From: Bradyrhizobium sp. Rc3b
GTDB lineage: Bacteria; Pseudomonadota; Alphaproteobacteria; Rhizobiales; Xanthobacteraceae
DNA length: 64,000 nucleotides
Reading direction: 5' to 3'
NCBI RefSeq assembly: GCF_900114915.1
Contig: NZ_FOUS01000011.1
Span: 62,001 to 126,000, forward strand
A program made the position numbers and the translations under genes. Shown piece after piece: positions 1 through 8,499 of this stretch (position 1 is its first letter; each line of letters opens with the position of its first letter). The notes beneath the pieces are model-generated. The model was not told the origin of the DNA. It worked only from the letters and a program-made list of their open reading frames with translations, and made no database searches.

Positions 1-34
1 TCACCACTTCGAGCGCGCGCTTGCGCCGGGCCAT
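1..34 (-). CDS. N-terminal fragment of an unidentified gene, probably a regulator
   Basis: Only the first 11 codons are inside the window (MARRKRALEVV, complement strand), preceded by a good ribosome-binding site GGGAGGACAAC directly before the ATG. It is transcribed divergently from the sugar-acid catabolic operon that starts at 217, and the space between carries a palindromic operator. That arrangement is typical of a local transcriptional regulator of GntR, IclR or LacI type, but the visible residues do not identify a family, so the role is an inference. Confidence 0.5.
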   Translation of the reverse strand, partial: MARRKRALEVV

Positions 35-80
35 GTTGTCCTCCCTGCCACCCTGCTCGCGCTGCCGAGCGGCGGCTTAT

Positions 81-117
81 TTGTGATATCCTTAAAACAT
101 GTTGTGATATATTACAA
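81..117. promoter_or_regulatory. palindromic operator with an upstream half-site
   Basis: Positions 102-117 read TTGTGATATATTACAA, an inverted repeat with 7 of 8 matching positions per arm. The nine bases TTGTGATAT occur again at 81-89, exactly 21 bp (two helical turns) upstream. The stretch is A+T-rich inside GC-rich sequence and lies between the divergent gene at 1-34 and the dehydratase at 217. TTGT-N-ACAA sites are bound by many GntR-family regulators, so this is probably the operator of the divergent regulator. Confidence 0.55.
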
Positions 118-216
118 GCGGGCGTATGACTGCCTACCGGGATCGCCGGTTTTGACCGGCATAGACACGAACAACAAGACGGGCGCGAGGCGCCTTATCA
201 TGGGAGGACTGTTGCA

Positions 217-1416
217 GTGAAGATCACTTCGATCGAGACCCTGCGCACCGAGGAATTCTCCAACGTCATCTGGGTGCGAATCCACACCGACACCGGCGTG
301 ATCGGGCTCGGCGAGACCTTCTACGGCGCGGGCGCGGTCGAGGCGCAGATCCACGACACTTTTACCGGCCGCCTGCTCGGCCGCAATCCCCTGCACATCG
401 AAGCCATCCACCGCGACATGCTGAACCTGCCGATGGCGCAGTCCTCCACCGGCGTGGAATATCGCGCGGCGTCCGCGATCGACATCGCGCTGTGGGACCT
501 GTTCGGCAAGGTTTGCAATCAGCCGGTGCACCAGATGCTCGGCGGCCTCTGCCGCGACAAGCAGCGCATCTACAACACCTGCGCTGGCACGCAATATGTC
601 CGCTCGACCAATATCAGCCCGGTCGCGAACTGGAATCTCGGGGCGTCCAAGGGCCCCTATGAAGACCTTGATGGCTTCATGAATCACGCCGATGCACTGG
701 CCGAGAGCCTGCTGGAAAGCGGCATCTCCGCGATGAAGATCTGGCCGTTCGATCCGGCGGCGCAGGAGAACAAGGGCCTTTACATCACCGCCGCGCAGAT
801 GAAGCAGGCGATCGAGCCGTTCGAGAAGATCCGCAAAGCGGTCGGCGACAAGATGGAGATCATGGTCGAGCTCCACTCGCTGTGGAATCTGCCGACCGCC
901 AAGCAGATCGCCCGTGCGCTCGAGCCTTACAAGCCGACCTGGTACGAAGACCCGATCCGGATGAACTCGCCGCAGGCGCTGGCCGAATATGCCCGCTCGA
1001 CCGACGTCTGGGTCTGCGCCAGCGAGACGCTGGGCTCGCGCTTTCCCTACAAGGACATGCTCGACCGCGACGCCATGCACGTGGTGATGGCGGATCTGTG
1101 CTGGACCGGCGGCCTCACCGAGGGCCGCAAGATCGCGGCGATGGCCGACACCTATCACCGGCCCTTCGCGCCGCACGATTGCATCGGCCCGATCGGCTTC
1201 ATCGCCGCCATCCACATGTCGTTCAGCCAGCCCAACACCCTGATCCAGGAATCGGTGCGCGCCTTCTACAAGGGCTGGTACAATGAGCTCGTCACCACCA
1301 TGCCCGTGATCAAGGACGGTTTTGTTTATCCGATGGAGGGACCCGGTCTCGGCGTCGACCTTCTGCCCGCCGTATTCGAGCGCTCAGATCTCACCGTGCG
1401 CCGCTCCAACGTCTAA
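217..1416 (+). CDS. Enolase-superfamily sugar-acid dehydratase (mandelate racemase / muconate lactonizing enzyme family)
   Basis: A 399-residue protein with the whole enolase-superfamily layout: N-terminal capping domain (about 1-115), then a TIM-barrel. Visible active-site elements are Lys174 in MKIWPFD, metal ligands Glu218 (VELH), Glu244 (WYEDP) and Glu270 (CASETLG), and His320 in APHD. The family dehydrates aldonic acids such as gluconate or galactonate to 2-keto-3-deoxy acids or epimerises related acids. It is the first gene of an operon with a gluconate 5-dehydrogenase and an L-idonate 5-dehydrogenase, which points to a hexonate substrate, but the exact sugar cannot be read from the sequence. 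The ATG at 217 lacks a strong Shine-Dalgarno; GGAGGA lies at about 202-207. Confidence 0.88.
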   Translation: MKITSIETLRTEEFSNVIWVRIHTDTGVIGLGETFYGAGAVEAQIHDTFTGRLLGRNPLHIEAIHRDMLNLPMAQSSTGVEYRAASAIDIALWDLFGKVCNQPVHQMLGGLCRDKQRIYNTCAGTQYVRSTNISPVANWNLGASKGPYEDLDGFMNHADALAESLLESGISAMKIWPFDPAAQENKGLYITAAQMKQAIEPFEKIRKAVGDKMEIMVELHSLWNLPTAKQIARALEPYKPTWYEDPIRMNSPQALAEYARSTDVWVCASETLGSRFPYKDMLDRDAMHVVMADLCWTGGLTEGRKIAAMADTYHRPFAPHDCIGPIGFIAAIHMSFSQPNTLIQESVRAFYKGWYNELVTTMPVIKDGFVYPMEGPGLGVDLLPAVFERSDLTVRRSNV

Positions 1417-1428
1417 GGACTTTCTGAC

Positions 1429-2196
1429 ATGAGCACCTCTCTTTTCGATCTCTCCGGGCGCACGGCGCTCGTGACCGGCTCCTCCCGCGGCCTCGGCCGC
1501 GCCATCGCGGAAGGCATGGCCAAGGCCGGCGCGAAGATCATCGTCAACGGCGTCGATCCCAAGCGAGTCGAGCAGGCTGTCGCCGAGTTTCGGGCCGCCG
1601 GGCATCAGGCCGAGGGCGCAGCCTTCAACGTCACCGACGAGCCCGCAATCGTCGCGGCGTTCAACGACTTCGACAAGAAGAACATCGCGGTCGACATCGT
1701 CGTCAACAATGCCGGCATCCAGCACCGCAAGCCGCTGGTGGAGTTCACCACCGACGAATGGCGCAAGGTGATCGAGACCAACCTCACCAGCGCCTTCGTG
1801 ATCGGCCGCGAGGCCGCCAAGCGCATGATCCCGCGCAAGCACGGCAAGATCATCAATATCGGCTCGCTCGGCAGCGAGCTCGCCCGGCCCACCATCGCGC
1901 CCTACACCGCGGCCAAGGGCGGCATCAAGAATCTCACCCGCTCGATGGCGGTGGAATGGGCCCAGCACGGCATCCAGGCCAACGCGATCGGCCCCGGCTA
2001 CATGCTGACCGACATGAACGAGGCGCTGGTCAACAACACCGATTTCAACAATTGGCTGATGGGCCGCATCCCCTCCAAGCGCTGGGGCAGGCCGGACGAG
2101 CTGGTCGGTGCCGCGATCTTCCTGGCGTCGGACGCCTCGACCTATGTCAACGGCCAGATCATCTATGTCGATGGCGGCATGATCGCCGCGATGTGA
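1429..2196 (+). CDS. idnO: Gluconate 5-dehydrogenase-like short-chain dehydrogenase
   Basis: A 255-residue classical SDR. The cofactor motif TGSSRGLG is at about 16-23, NNAG at 93-96, and the catalytic Ser146, Tyr159 and Lys163 (YTAAK) are all present. The C-terminus ends in the usual GQIIYVDGG. IdnO enzymes interconvert 5-ketogluconate and gluconate with NAD(P). The gene starts 12 bp after the dehydratase stop and is followed 21 bp later by an idonate dehydrogenase, so the three genes form one operon for idonate/5-ketogluconate/gluconate use. The IdnO identity rests on overall similarity and context. Confidence 0.85.
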   Translation: MSTSLFDLSGRTALVTGSSRGLGRAIAEGMAKAGAKIIVNGVDPKRVEQAVAEFRAAGHQAEGAAFNVTDEPAIVAAFNDFDKKNIAVDIVVNNAGIQHRKPLVEFTTDEWRKVIETNLTSAFVIGREAAKRMIPRKHGKIINIGSLGSELARPTIAPYTAAKGGIKNLTRSMAVEWAQHGIQANAIGPGYMLTDMNEALVNNTDFNNWLMGRIPSKRWGRPDELVGAAIFLASDASTYVNGQIIYVDGGMIAAM

Positions 2197-2217
2197 TCCG
2201 CGAACCAGGAGCAAGCC

Positions 2218-3249
2218 ATGCGCGCTGTCGTCATCCACGCCCCGAAGGATCTGCGGATCGACACTTACCCGGATCCGGCCCCCGGCCCGGGCGAAGTCCG
2301 CGTCAAGATCGCCAATGGCGGCATCTGCGGCTCCGACTTGCATTACTACCATCACGGCGGCTTCGGCGTGGTGCGCATCCAGCAGCCGATGGCGCTAGGC
2401 CATGAGATCGCCGGCGTGGTCGCGGCCGTCGGTGACGGCGTCACCGACGTGAAACCGGGCACGCGCGTTGCGGTCAATCCGAGCAGGCCGTGCGGCCAGT
2501 GCCTGCATTGCCAGGAAGGCATGCGCAACCAGTGCCTCGACATGCGCTTCCTCGGCAGTGCGATGCGCTTCCCTCATGTGCAAGGCGGCTTCCGCGAGTT
2601 CATCACGGTCGATGCCACGCAGGCGGTGCCGATCGCGGACAAGCTCTCGCTGGCGGAAGCCGCGGTCGCAGAGCCGCTCGCGGTGTGCCTGCATGCCGGC
2701 AAGCAGGCCGGCCCCCTGCTCGGCAAGCGCGTGCTGATCACGGGTTGCGGCCCGATCGGCGCGTTGATGATCCTGGTGTCGCGCTTCGGCGGCGCCGCCG
2801 AGATCGTGGTGACCGACGTGGCCGAGGCGCCGCTCGCGGTCGCCAGGAAACTCGGCGCGACGCACGCCATCAATGTCGCAGCCAATGCCAGCGCGCTCGA
2901 TCCCTGGCGCGCCGGCAAAGGCGTGTTCGACACGCTGTTCGAAGCCTCCGGCAATCAGGCGGCGCTGCGCACCGCGCTCGACGTGCTCCGTCCCGGCGCA
3001 ACGCTGGTGCAACTCGGCCTCGGCGGCGAGATGACGCTGCCGATCAATTCCATCGTCGCCAAGGAATTGCAGCTCCGCGGCACCTTCCGCTTCGATCCCG
3101 AGTTCGAGCTGGCGGTGCGCCTGATGGGCGAAGGCCTGATCGACGTGAAGCCGCTGATCACGGCCACCATGCCGTTCGAGAACGCGGTCGCCGCGTTCGA
3201 GCTCGCCAGCGACCGCTCGCAGTCGATGAAGGTGCAGCTTACTTTCTGA
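2218..3249 (+). CDS. idnD: L-idonate 5-dehydrogenase (zinc-dependent medium-chain dehydrogenase)
   Basis: A 343-residue MDR-superfamily alcohol dehydrogenase. Catalytic zinc ligands Cys37 (GGICGSD) and His62-Glu63 (GHE), and the structural zinc cysteines 92, 95, 98 and 106, are visible, followed by a Rossmann domain with a GCGPIGA loop at about 177-183. The reaction expected is L-idonate to 5-keto-gluconate with NAD(P), feeding the IdnO-like enzyme encoded just upstream. Ribosome-binding site AGGAGCAAGCC precedes the ATG. A dispersed palindromic repeat begins at the stop codon itself. L-sorbitol- or threonine-type dehydrogenases are close alternatives. Confidence 0.85.
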   Translation: MRAVVIHAPKDLRIDTYPDPAPGPGEVRVKIANGGICGSDLHYYHHGGFGVVRIQQPMALGHEIAGVVAAVGDGVTDVKPGTRVAVNPSRPCGQCLHCQEGMRNQCLDMRFLGSAMRFPHVQGGFREFITVDATQAVPIADKLSLAEAAVAEPLAVCLHAGKQAGPLLGKRVLITGCGPIGALMILVSRFGGAAEIVVTDVAEAPLAVARKLGATHAINVAANASALDPWRAGKGVFDTLFEASGNQAALRTALDVLRPGATLVQLGLGGEMTLPINSIVAKELQLRGTFRFDPEFELAVRLMGEGLIDVKPLITATMPFENAVAAFELASDRSQSMKVQLTF

Positions 3250-3336
3250 GCATGATCCGGAAAAGTGTGCAGCGGTTTTCCGAAAAGATCATGCTCAAAC
3301 AAAGATCTAAAGGGCGATGAGTCTCATCGCTCTTTA
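3248..3336 (+). repeat. Dispersed palindromic intergenic repeat, copy 1
   Basis: Positions 3248-3296 begin GAGCATGATCCGGAAAA and end GATCATGCTC; the 10-bp outer arms are perfectly complementary and an inner CGGAAAA/TTTTCCG pair nests within. A second stem-loop follows at 3308-3336 (TAAAGGGCGATGA / TCATCGCTCTTTA, one mismatch). Related copies are at 18407 and 50631. It lies between the converging idnD gene and the gene ending at 3324, so it may also serve as a terminator. Confidence 0.85.
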
Positions 3337-4241
3337 GCTGCGCCGGCGGCCTGCTGGCTCTCGATCAGCCGGTCGCTGACCAGCCGCACCGCGCCCCGTT
3401 TCCAGGAATAGTCCGCGCCGAGGCGCAGGCCGCTGTCGCCGCGCGCCAGCACCGCGCCGGTGCGGGCGTCGCGCAGCTGGAAGCCGAGCGTGTATTCGGT
3501 GCGGCTGACCCGCCGCACCACGCCGATCAGCGATTGATCCGCGCCGAGCTCTTTTGCAATCGCGGCCTCGCAGCCGCCGCAGTCGCGTAACGCGCGCGCC
3601 TTCGCCGCCTCGCCGCTCGCGCTGCCGACGTCGACGATGCGATAGCGGCCGGACTGGCCGAGCACGTCACGCACGCCGCCGGTGGTCTCGGCGAGGTACG
3701 ATGCGTCTGAACCGGCCAAGGTGCCCCCCGATGCGGCCGTCATGTCCTCCAGCTCGAAATCGAACACCGCAAGCGCGACCGGCGCGGGCGTGCCGAGCGC
3801 CGCAATGACCTCGCGGGCGAGGAACGCCTCGGCACGGTCCCAGGCCTCGTCGTTGTCGCCGCGGAATGTGTAGAGCTTCTCGAACAGGACCTTCTTGGCC
3901 GCGGTATCGATCACGGCGACCCGCGCCCATTGCACCAGCGTGCTCGTCTTCTGGACGCCGCCGACGACCTTGAATTTTGCATCGGCTTGCCCGGCGGGCG
4001 CAAGCTGGTAGCGCTTGTCGGCCCCGACATCCCGCCGCAGCGCGGCCATGAACGCGCCCAGCTGCTTCTCGTGGGCGGCGGTCTGGTCGACCGGCTCGCC
4101 GGACGTATCCAGATACTGGAAGTCCTCAATCGACACGCCGGCCGGTGCTGGGGCGGCCGCCTCGGTGCCCGCGCCGGCAGGCCGGACACCCACAAGGATA
4201 GCGAGGAGAAAAGCAGGAACGATCAACCGGGAGAGGTGCAT
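3324..4241 (-). CDS. Secreted DUF2380/DUF3280-type protein with an internal duplication
   Basis: A 305-residue protein starting at the ATG at 4241; the frame is open further upstream, but this Met begins a clean signal peptide (MHLSRLIVPAFLLAILVG...AGA). The mature part looks like two copies of one alpha/beta domain. The first runs VSIEDFQYLDTSGEP...KRYQLAP...ARVAVIDTAAKKVLFEKLY, the second LAVFDFELEDMTA...GRYRIVDV...LGFQLRDARTGAVLARGD. Only the second carries the Cys pair CGGC, followed by a Glu-rich helix. The family is found in periplasmic proteins of alphaproteobacteria and its biochemical role is not known to me. It diverges from a histidine kinase/response regulator pair, which could respond to it or control it. 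Confidence 0.75.
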   Translation of the reverse strand: MHLSRLIVPAFLLAILVGVRPAGAGTEAAAPAPAGVSIEDFQYLDTSGEPVDQTAAHEKQLGAFMAALRRDVGADKRYQLAPAGQADAKFKVVGGVQKTSTLVQWARVAVIDTAAKKVLFEKLYTFRGDNDEAWDRAEAFLAREVIAALGTPAPVALAVFDFELEDMTAASGGTLAGSDASYLAETTGGVRDVLGQSGRYRIVDVGSASGEAAKARALRDCGGCEAAIAKELGADQSLIGVVRRVSRTEYTLGFQLRDARTGAVLARGDSGLRLGADYSWKRGAVRLVSDRLIESQQAAGAAKER

Positions 4242-4432
4242 GAGCGTGGCCTCGCAGATGGAGCGGTTGGCAAATCTCGGCGGCAGCCTGACACCCTGCA
4301 ACGGGGGCCGTCCCGGTGAGCGCCGGGAAAATTTCACGTCGTTGCACTGCGGTAACGCGTGGCGCTTTGCGCGGCTGGCGTTCTGCCGTTTAATGCGGCG
4401 GCGACAAGCCTGTTCGCGCTAGGTGCTGCCCG

Positions 4433-5815
4433 ATGTGGAACCGCCCGAGATTCGATCTCAAGGTCCGTCTGACGTTGCGCGTGGCCGCCATAACGGCCGC
4501 CTGCTTCGCCGCAATCTCCGCCTATTTCCTGATCGCGGCCGACCGCGCGGTGCACGCGCGCATCGACGGCATCGCCGCGATCGTCGCGAAGTCGCTGGAG
4601 CTCCAGCAAGGCAAGATCCAGTGGGTGGCCGGCCCGCGCGACTTTCCCAACCTTGATCCCGTCGCGGCCTATGTCATGACGCCCGGCCTGTGTCTTGCTT
4701 TCCGTGGCCCGAGCGGCGAGATGCTGCAGCGATTCTGCAGCGGTGCGCCTGCCCCGGCGAGCCCGTCGCCGCAGGTCTTCGCGGCCTTCTATCGCAGCCT
4801 GTTCGACCCCGGCCGCGAAGCGGCACGGCCCGTGATCGTGCGCGGCGCCAAGCTCGGCGAGACCGTGGTCTCGGTCGATCCGGCCGTGCAGACGGCGGAA
4901 GCCTGGCACGAGGCCGGCCGCCTGATGATTGCGTTTGCGATCGCGCTTCCGCTGCTGTGCTTGCTGGTCTACGCCGCGCTGGCGCGCGCGCTGCGCCCGA
5001 CCCGCCTGATCCGCACCGGCCTCGAGCGGATCGCCGCCAACGACCTCTCGGCGCGGCTGCCGCCGTTCGATCTGGCCGAACTCTCCGCGATCCGCGACGG
5101 CTTCAACCATCTCGCCGAAAGCCTCGACAATGCGCTCGCCGAGCGCAGCGAGCTGACGCGCAAGCTGATCGCGCTGCAGGACGACGAGCGCCGCCATCTG
5201 GCGCGCGAGCTGCACGACGAGTTCGGCCAGTCGCTGGCCGCGATCCGCGCCCTCGCCTCCTCCGCCCGCCAGACCGCCGCGCAGGACTGCCCCGCTTTGC
5301 TCGGCGAATGCGACGGTATTTCGCGGACCGCGACCAGCATGATGGAGACGCTGCGCGGCGCGCTGTTCCGGCTGCGTCCGCCCGACGTCGAGGAGCTCGG
5401 GCTGGTTGCGAGCCTGGAAGGCCTCGTCGCGGGCTGGAACGGACGCAGCCGCGGCGAGACGCGCTTTTCGATCCATTTCGACGGCGCGGTCGAGACTCTG
5501 CCCGCCGCGATCAGCGCCAACCTCTACCGCATCGTGCAGGAGGCGCTCACCAACGCCGCCAAGCACGCCGGCGCCACCAAGGTGGACCTGCATTTGACGA
5601 TGGCGGCAGACGAGATCGCGCTTGCCATCGACGACGACGGCCGGCCGAACGACGCGTCGGTCAAATCCGGCATGGGCCTGCTCGGCATGCGCGAGCGCGT
5701 TGCGGCCTTGCGCGGCCGGATGAGCTTCGAAGTCGGTGCCAACGGCGGCTCGGCGCTGCGCGTCGTCATTCCGCTCACCGCCGCCGATCGGCAGGTGCTG
5801 GAGCATGCGGCATGA
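4433..5815 (+). CDS. NarX/UhpB-type sensor histidine kinase
   Basis: A 460-residue inner-membrane kinase. A transmembrane helix lies at about 16-36, a periplasmic sensor domain of about 120 residues follows, the second helix is at about 162-185, and a HAMP linker leads to the HisKA_3 dimerisation domain with the phosphorylatable His261 in ARELHDEFGQSL. The ATPase domain has the N-box (Asn374, EALTNAAKHA) and G-box MGLLGMRERV. It overlaps the next gene by 4 bp (ATGA), so the two are translationally coupled and form a cognate pair. The signal is unknown. The gene diverges from the DUF2380-type secreted protein. Confidence 0.9.
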   Translation: MWNRPRFDLKVRLTLRVAAITAACFAAISAYFLIAADRAVHARIDGIAAIVAKSLELQQGKIQWVAGPRDFPNLDPVAAYVMTPGLCLAFRGPSGEMLQRFCSGAPAPASPSPQVFAAFYRSLFDPGREAARPVIVRGAKLGETVVSVDPAVQTAEAWHEAGRLMIAFAIALPLLCLLVYAALARALRPTRLIRTGLERIAANDLSARLPPFDLAELSAIRDGFNHLAESLDNALAERSELTRKLIALQDDERRHLARELHDEFGQSLAAIRALASSARQTAAQDCPALLGECDGISRTATSMMETLRGALFRLRPPDVEELGLVASLEGLVAGWNGRSRGETRFSIHFDGAVETLPAAISANLYRIVQEALTNAAKHAGATKVDLHLTMAADEIALAIDDDGRPNDASVKSGMGLLGMRERVAALRGRMSFEVGANGGSALRVVIPLTAADRQVLEHAA

Positions 5816-6474
5816 GCGCGGCCGATGCCTCCATCCTGCTGGTCGACGACCATTCGGTGGTCCGCGAGGGTTATCGCTCCGTGCTCCAGAAGCAGCCGGG
5901 CCTGCGCGTCATCGCCGAGGCTGCTGACGGCGCGGAGGCCTACCGGCTGTACAAATCCGAGGCGCCTGACCTCGTCATCATGGATCTGAGCATGCCCGGC
6001 ATCGGCGGCATCGAGGCCGTGAGGCGGATCAGGCAATGGGACAAGGGCGCAAGGATCCTCATCTTCACCATGCATCAGAATGCGGGCTTCGCCGTGCAGG
6101 CGATCCGCGCCGGCGCCAGAGGTTACGTCACCAAGACCAGCCCGCCGGAAACGCTGGTGCGGGCCGTGATGGACGTGCTCGCCGGCAAGATCGCCATCAG
6201 CCCCGACATCGACCACGAGTTGGCGCTGAGCCGGCTCGGCGGCGAAAGCTCGGCCGCCGACGTCCTCACCGCCCGCGAGTTCGAGGTGATGCGGCTGCTG
6301 CTCGCCGAGCGGACGACGGAGGAGATCGCCGAAACGCTGCATGTCAGCCCGAAGACGGTGGCGAACCTGCATTCCCTGATCAAGGACAAGCTCGGCGTCG
6401 GCTCCGACATCGAGCTGGTCCGCCTCGCGCTGCGCCAGGGACTGTTGACCGAGCCCGATCTCGGCGAAGCCTGA
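5812..6474 (+). CDS. NarL/FixJ-family response regulator
   Basis: A 220-residue protein. The receiver domain (about 6-120) has the acidic pair VDD, the phospho-acceptor Asp58 in VIMDLSMPG, Thr86 and Lys108. A LuxR-type helix-turn-helix (about 148-205, LTAREFEVMRLL...TTEEIAETLHVSPKTV) forms the output. The ATG at 5812 overlaps the stop codon of the upstream kinase gene, and the protein starts MSAADASILLVDDH, exactly where a receiver should start. It is the partner of the kinase encoded upstream; targets are not visible, but the divergent secreted-protein gene is an obvious candidate. Confidence 0.92.
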   Translation: MSAADASILLVDDHSVVREGYRSVLQKQPGLRVIAEAADGAEAYRLYKSEAPDLVIMDLSMPGIGGIEAVRRIRQWDKGARILIFTMHQNAGFAVQAIRAGARGYVTKTSPPETLVRAVMDVLAGKIAISPDIDHELALSRLGGESSAADVLTAREFEVMRLLLAERTTEEIAETLHVSPKTVANLHSLIKDKLGVGSDIELVRLALRQGLLTEPDLGEA

Positions 6475-6503
6475 GCGTTCAGGCTACGCCGCGCGGCCAC
6501 GGA

Positions 6504-7487
6504 TCATTCGCGCGCGACCACGTGGTCCAGCCACGCGCAGTTAAGCGGCGGCACGCGGGGATCGGCGACGCGCACGCCGCGCGCCGCCGCATCGAGCCGC
6601 ATGTCGCGCAGGCGCTTGCGCTGTTCTTCCGGCATATGGAGGCGCTCGTGGCCCCACAGCGACGGGCCGTCGAACGTCTCATGCGGCTGCCAGGTCTCGG
6701 GATCGATGACGCGCGCGCCCCAGCCATATTCGATGAAGAAGCCGGAAGGGGTGTTCACGTAGAACGAGGTCATGTGGTCGTTGGTGTGCCGGCCCAGCGT
6801 GTAGGCAACGCGGCCTTCGTCGAGCTGCGCGAGATCGTAGCCTTGTCCGACATCGTCGAGGCTGCCGAGCTCGACCATGAAATGATGCATCGCCTTGCGC
6901 CCCGAGCCGACCATCGCGAAGCTGTGGTGGCGACCGTTGACGTGGAAGAAGTACAGCCCGTACGGCTTCAGTCCGAAATCCGAGACGTGGAAGCCGAGCA
7001 CGTCGCGGTAGAACGGCAGCAGGGGCTCGACATCCTCCACATTGAGCACGACGTGCCCCATGCCGAGCGCGCCGGTACGGAAGCCCGAAATCGGCCGGCC
7101 TGGCCTGAAGGGCTCGGACGCAAGCTCCGGCTTGCAAAAAGCTTCCAGCCGGTTGCCGGCGGGATCGGCGAACGAAATCAGCTCGGCGACATGCCGCTCG
7201 TCAGCGAGCGCGCGCGAGCCGCGCGTCACCTTGACGCCGTGGCTTTCGAGCCGTCCCGCCAATTGATCCAGCTCTGCCGTGGACGGAACTTCCCATCCCA
7301 TCACCGCAAGGCCGGCATCGCTGCTGCCGTCCACGATCAGCCGCTGCTTGCGGTCGTCCATGCGGAAGGCGCACATCTTGCCGCCGCGATCGACCCGCTG
7401 CATGCCGAGCAGACCTGTCGCCATCCGGCCCCACTGGTCGAGCTGCGAGGAATTGATTGCGATATAGCCGAGCGCGGTGATTTCCAT
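6504..7487 (-). CDS. Type I extradiol ring-cleavage dioxygenase-like protein (two-domain VOC fold)
   Basis: A 327-residue protein of two vicinal-oxygen-chelate modules, the usual size of BphC/HsaC-type catechol dioxygenases. The C-terminal module carries the expected metal set: His145 (GMGHVVLN), His201 or His202 (AMHHFMVEL) and Glu253 (FFIEYGWG), plus the Asn-Gly-Arg-His-His stretch at 184-188. Such enzymes open the ring of catechols or 2,3-dihydroxyphenylpropanoids. It diverges from an IclR regulator followed by an MhpA-type flavin hydroxylase and a fumarylacetoacetase-fold hydrolase, so the set reads as hydroxylase, ring opener, hydrolase. The ATG at 7487 has a GGGAGGAATTCG ribosome-binding site. 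The substrate is inferred. Confidence 0.85.
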   Translation of the reverse strand: MEITALGYIAINSSQLDQWGRMATGLLGMQRVDRGGKMCAFRMDDRKQRLIVDGSSDAGLAVMGWEVPSTAELDQLAGRLESHGVKVTRGSRALADERHVAELISFADPAGNRLEAFCKPELASEPFRPGRPISGFRTGALGMGHVVLNVEDVEPLLPFYRDVLGFHVSDFGLKPYGLYFFHVNGRHHSFAMVGSGRKAMHHFMVELGSLDDVGQGYDLAQLDEGRVAYTLGRHTNDHMTSFYVNTPSGFFIEYGWGARVIDPETWQPHETFDGPSLWGHERLHMPEEQRKRLRDMRLDAAARGVRVADPRVPPLNCAWLDHVVARE

Positions 7488-7631
7488 CGAATTCCTCCCG
7501 AAGGCATCGCGTGTGCCGCAATGCGGCGAACTTGATACCGGCCGCGCACGATCTTAACGTGGCGTTCCGCAATCGCTTCGCGTTCGCAACGATAATCGCG
7601 AGACCGCGCGCCACAAGGGAGGAAATGCGAA

Positions 7632-8423
7632 GTGTCCAAGGAGCGGACGGGGACGGCAGCCCCCCGGCAGTCGGAAGGCGTCCGCGCCTTCAAGCGCGGG
7701 CTCGACGTGCTGCGAGAGGTCAATCGCTCAGGCGGCATCCGTGCCGGCGACGTGGCCCGCGCGCTCGACCTGCCCCGCCCCACCGTCTATCGCCTGCTCG
7801 AGACTCTGGAGGAACTCGGCTATATCGCCCGCAGTGCCAGCGACGACCGTTTTCGCGTCACCCGCCGCGCGCTGAGCCTCGGCGACGGCTATGATCCCGG
7901 CGTGGTGATCTGCCAGGCGGCGGCGCCCTATCTCGCCGAGCTCAGCAAGGATCTGGTCTGGCCGGTCGATCTCTCCACTTACGAGAACGCGGCGATGGTG
8001 GTGCAGGAGACCACCCATTCCCGCAGCCCGCTCTCGATCGACCGCGGCATGATCGGCAAGCGCCTGCCGATGCTGCGGACGTCCGCGGGCCGCGCCTATC
8101 TCGCCGCCTGCCCGGCCCGCGAGCGCGACCTCATCGTCAGTCATCTGCGCCGCATCGACGAGGCCGACGACCGCCCCTTTCTCGACGAAGCCCGCCTCGA
8201 TCGCATGATTGCCGAGACGTCCGCGCGGGGTTACGCGATTCGTAGCGAGGGCGAGTATAATCCCAAGACGGCTTCGATCGCCGTTCCCATCGTGCGGGGC
8301 GGCGTCGTGTTCGGCTGTATCTCCATCATCTGGATTCGCTCGGCGCTGGGGATCGACGAGGCGATTGCGCAGTTTGCAGCGCGGCTTCAGGAGACGGCCG
8401 CGGCCATCCCGGTTGAGGACTAG
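7632..8423 (+). CDS. IclR-family transcriptional regulator (MhpR-like)
   Basis: A 263-residue regulator with an N-terminal winged helix (about 17-75, FKRGLDVLREVNRSGGIRAG...) and a C-terminal effector domain. The start is GTG at 7632, with AGGGAGGAA 9-17 bases upstream. The protein resembles MhpR, the IclR activator of 3-(3-hydroxyphenyl)propionate catabolism, and stands next to the hydroxylase and divergent from the dioxygenase it would control. A perfect 6-bp inverted repeat just after its stop codon (8432-8446) is a possible binding site. Confidence 0.87.
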   Translation: MSKERTGTAAPRQSEGVRAFKRGLDVLREVNRSGGIRAGDVARALDLPRPTVYRLLETLEELGYIARSASDDRFRVTRRALSLGDGYDPGVVICQAAAPYLAELSKDLVWPVDLSTYENAAMVVQETTHSRSPLSIDRGMIGKRLPMLRTSAGRAYLAACPARERDLIVSHLRRIDEADDRPFLDEARLDRMIAETSARGYAIRSEGEYNPKTASIAVPIVRGGVVFGCISIIWIRSALGIDEAIAQFAARLQETAAAIPVED

Positions 8424-8431
8424 GCGGATCC

Positions 8432-8446
8432 GTCCGCTGGGCGGAC
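8432..8446. promoter_or_regulatory. candidate operator upstream of the flavin hydroxylase gene
   Basis: GTCCGC-TGG-GCGGAC is a perfect 6-bp inverted repeat with a 3-bp spacer, between the IclR gene and the hydroxylase gene. Size and position fit an IclR-family binding site; it could also be a weak terminator hairpin, but no T-run follows. Confidence 0.35.
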
Positions 8447-8499
8447 ACTTGGCGCGGCGGCGTTGAATGGGCGGCATGGCTTGGGGAAGAGATAGCCCC

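Noticed and set aside
4690..6474. Single 594-codon frame spanning the kinase and regulator genes
   Set aside because: Its first two thirds are an Arg-rich shadow of the kinase gene; only the last part is the true response regulator, which starts at 5812.
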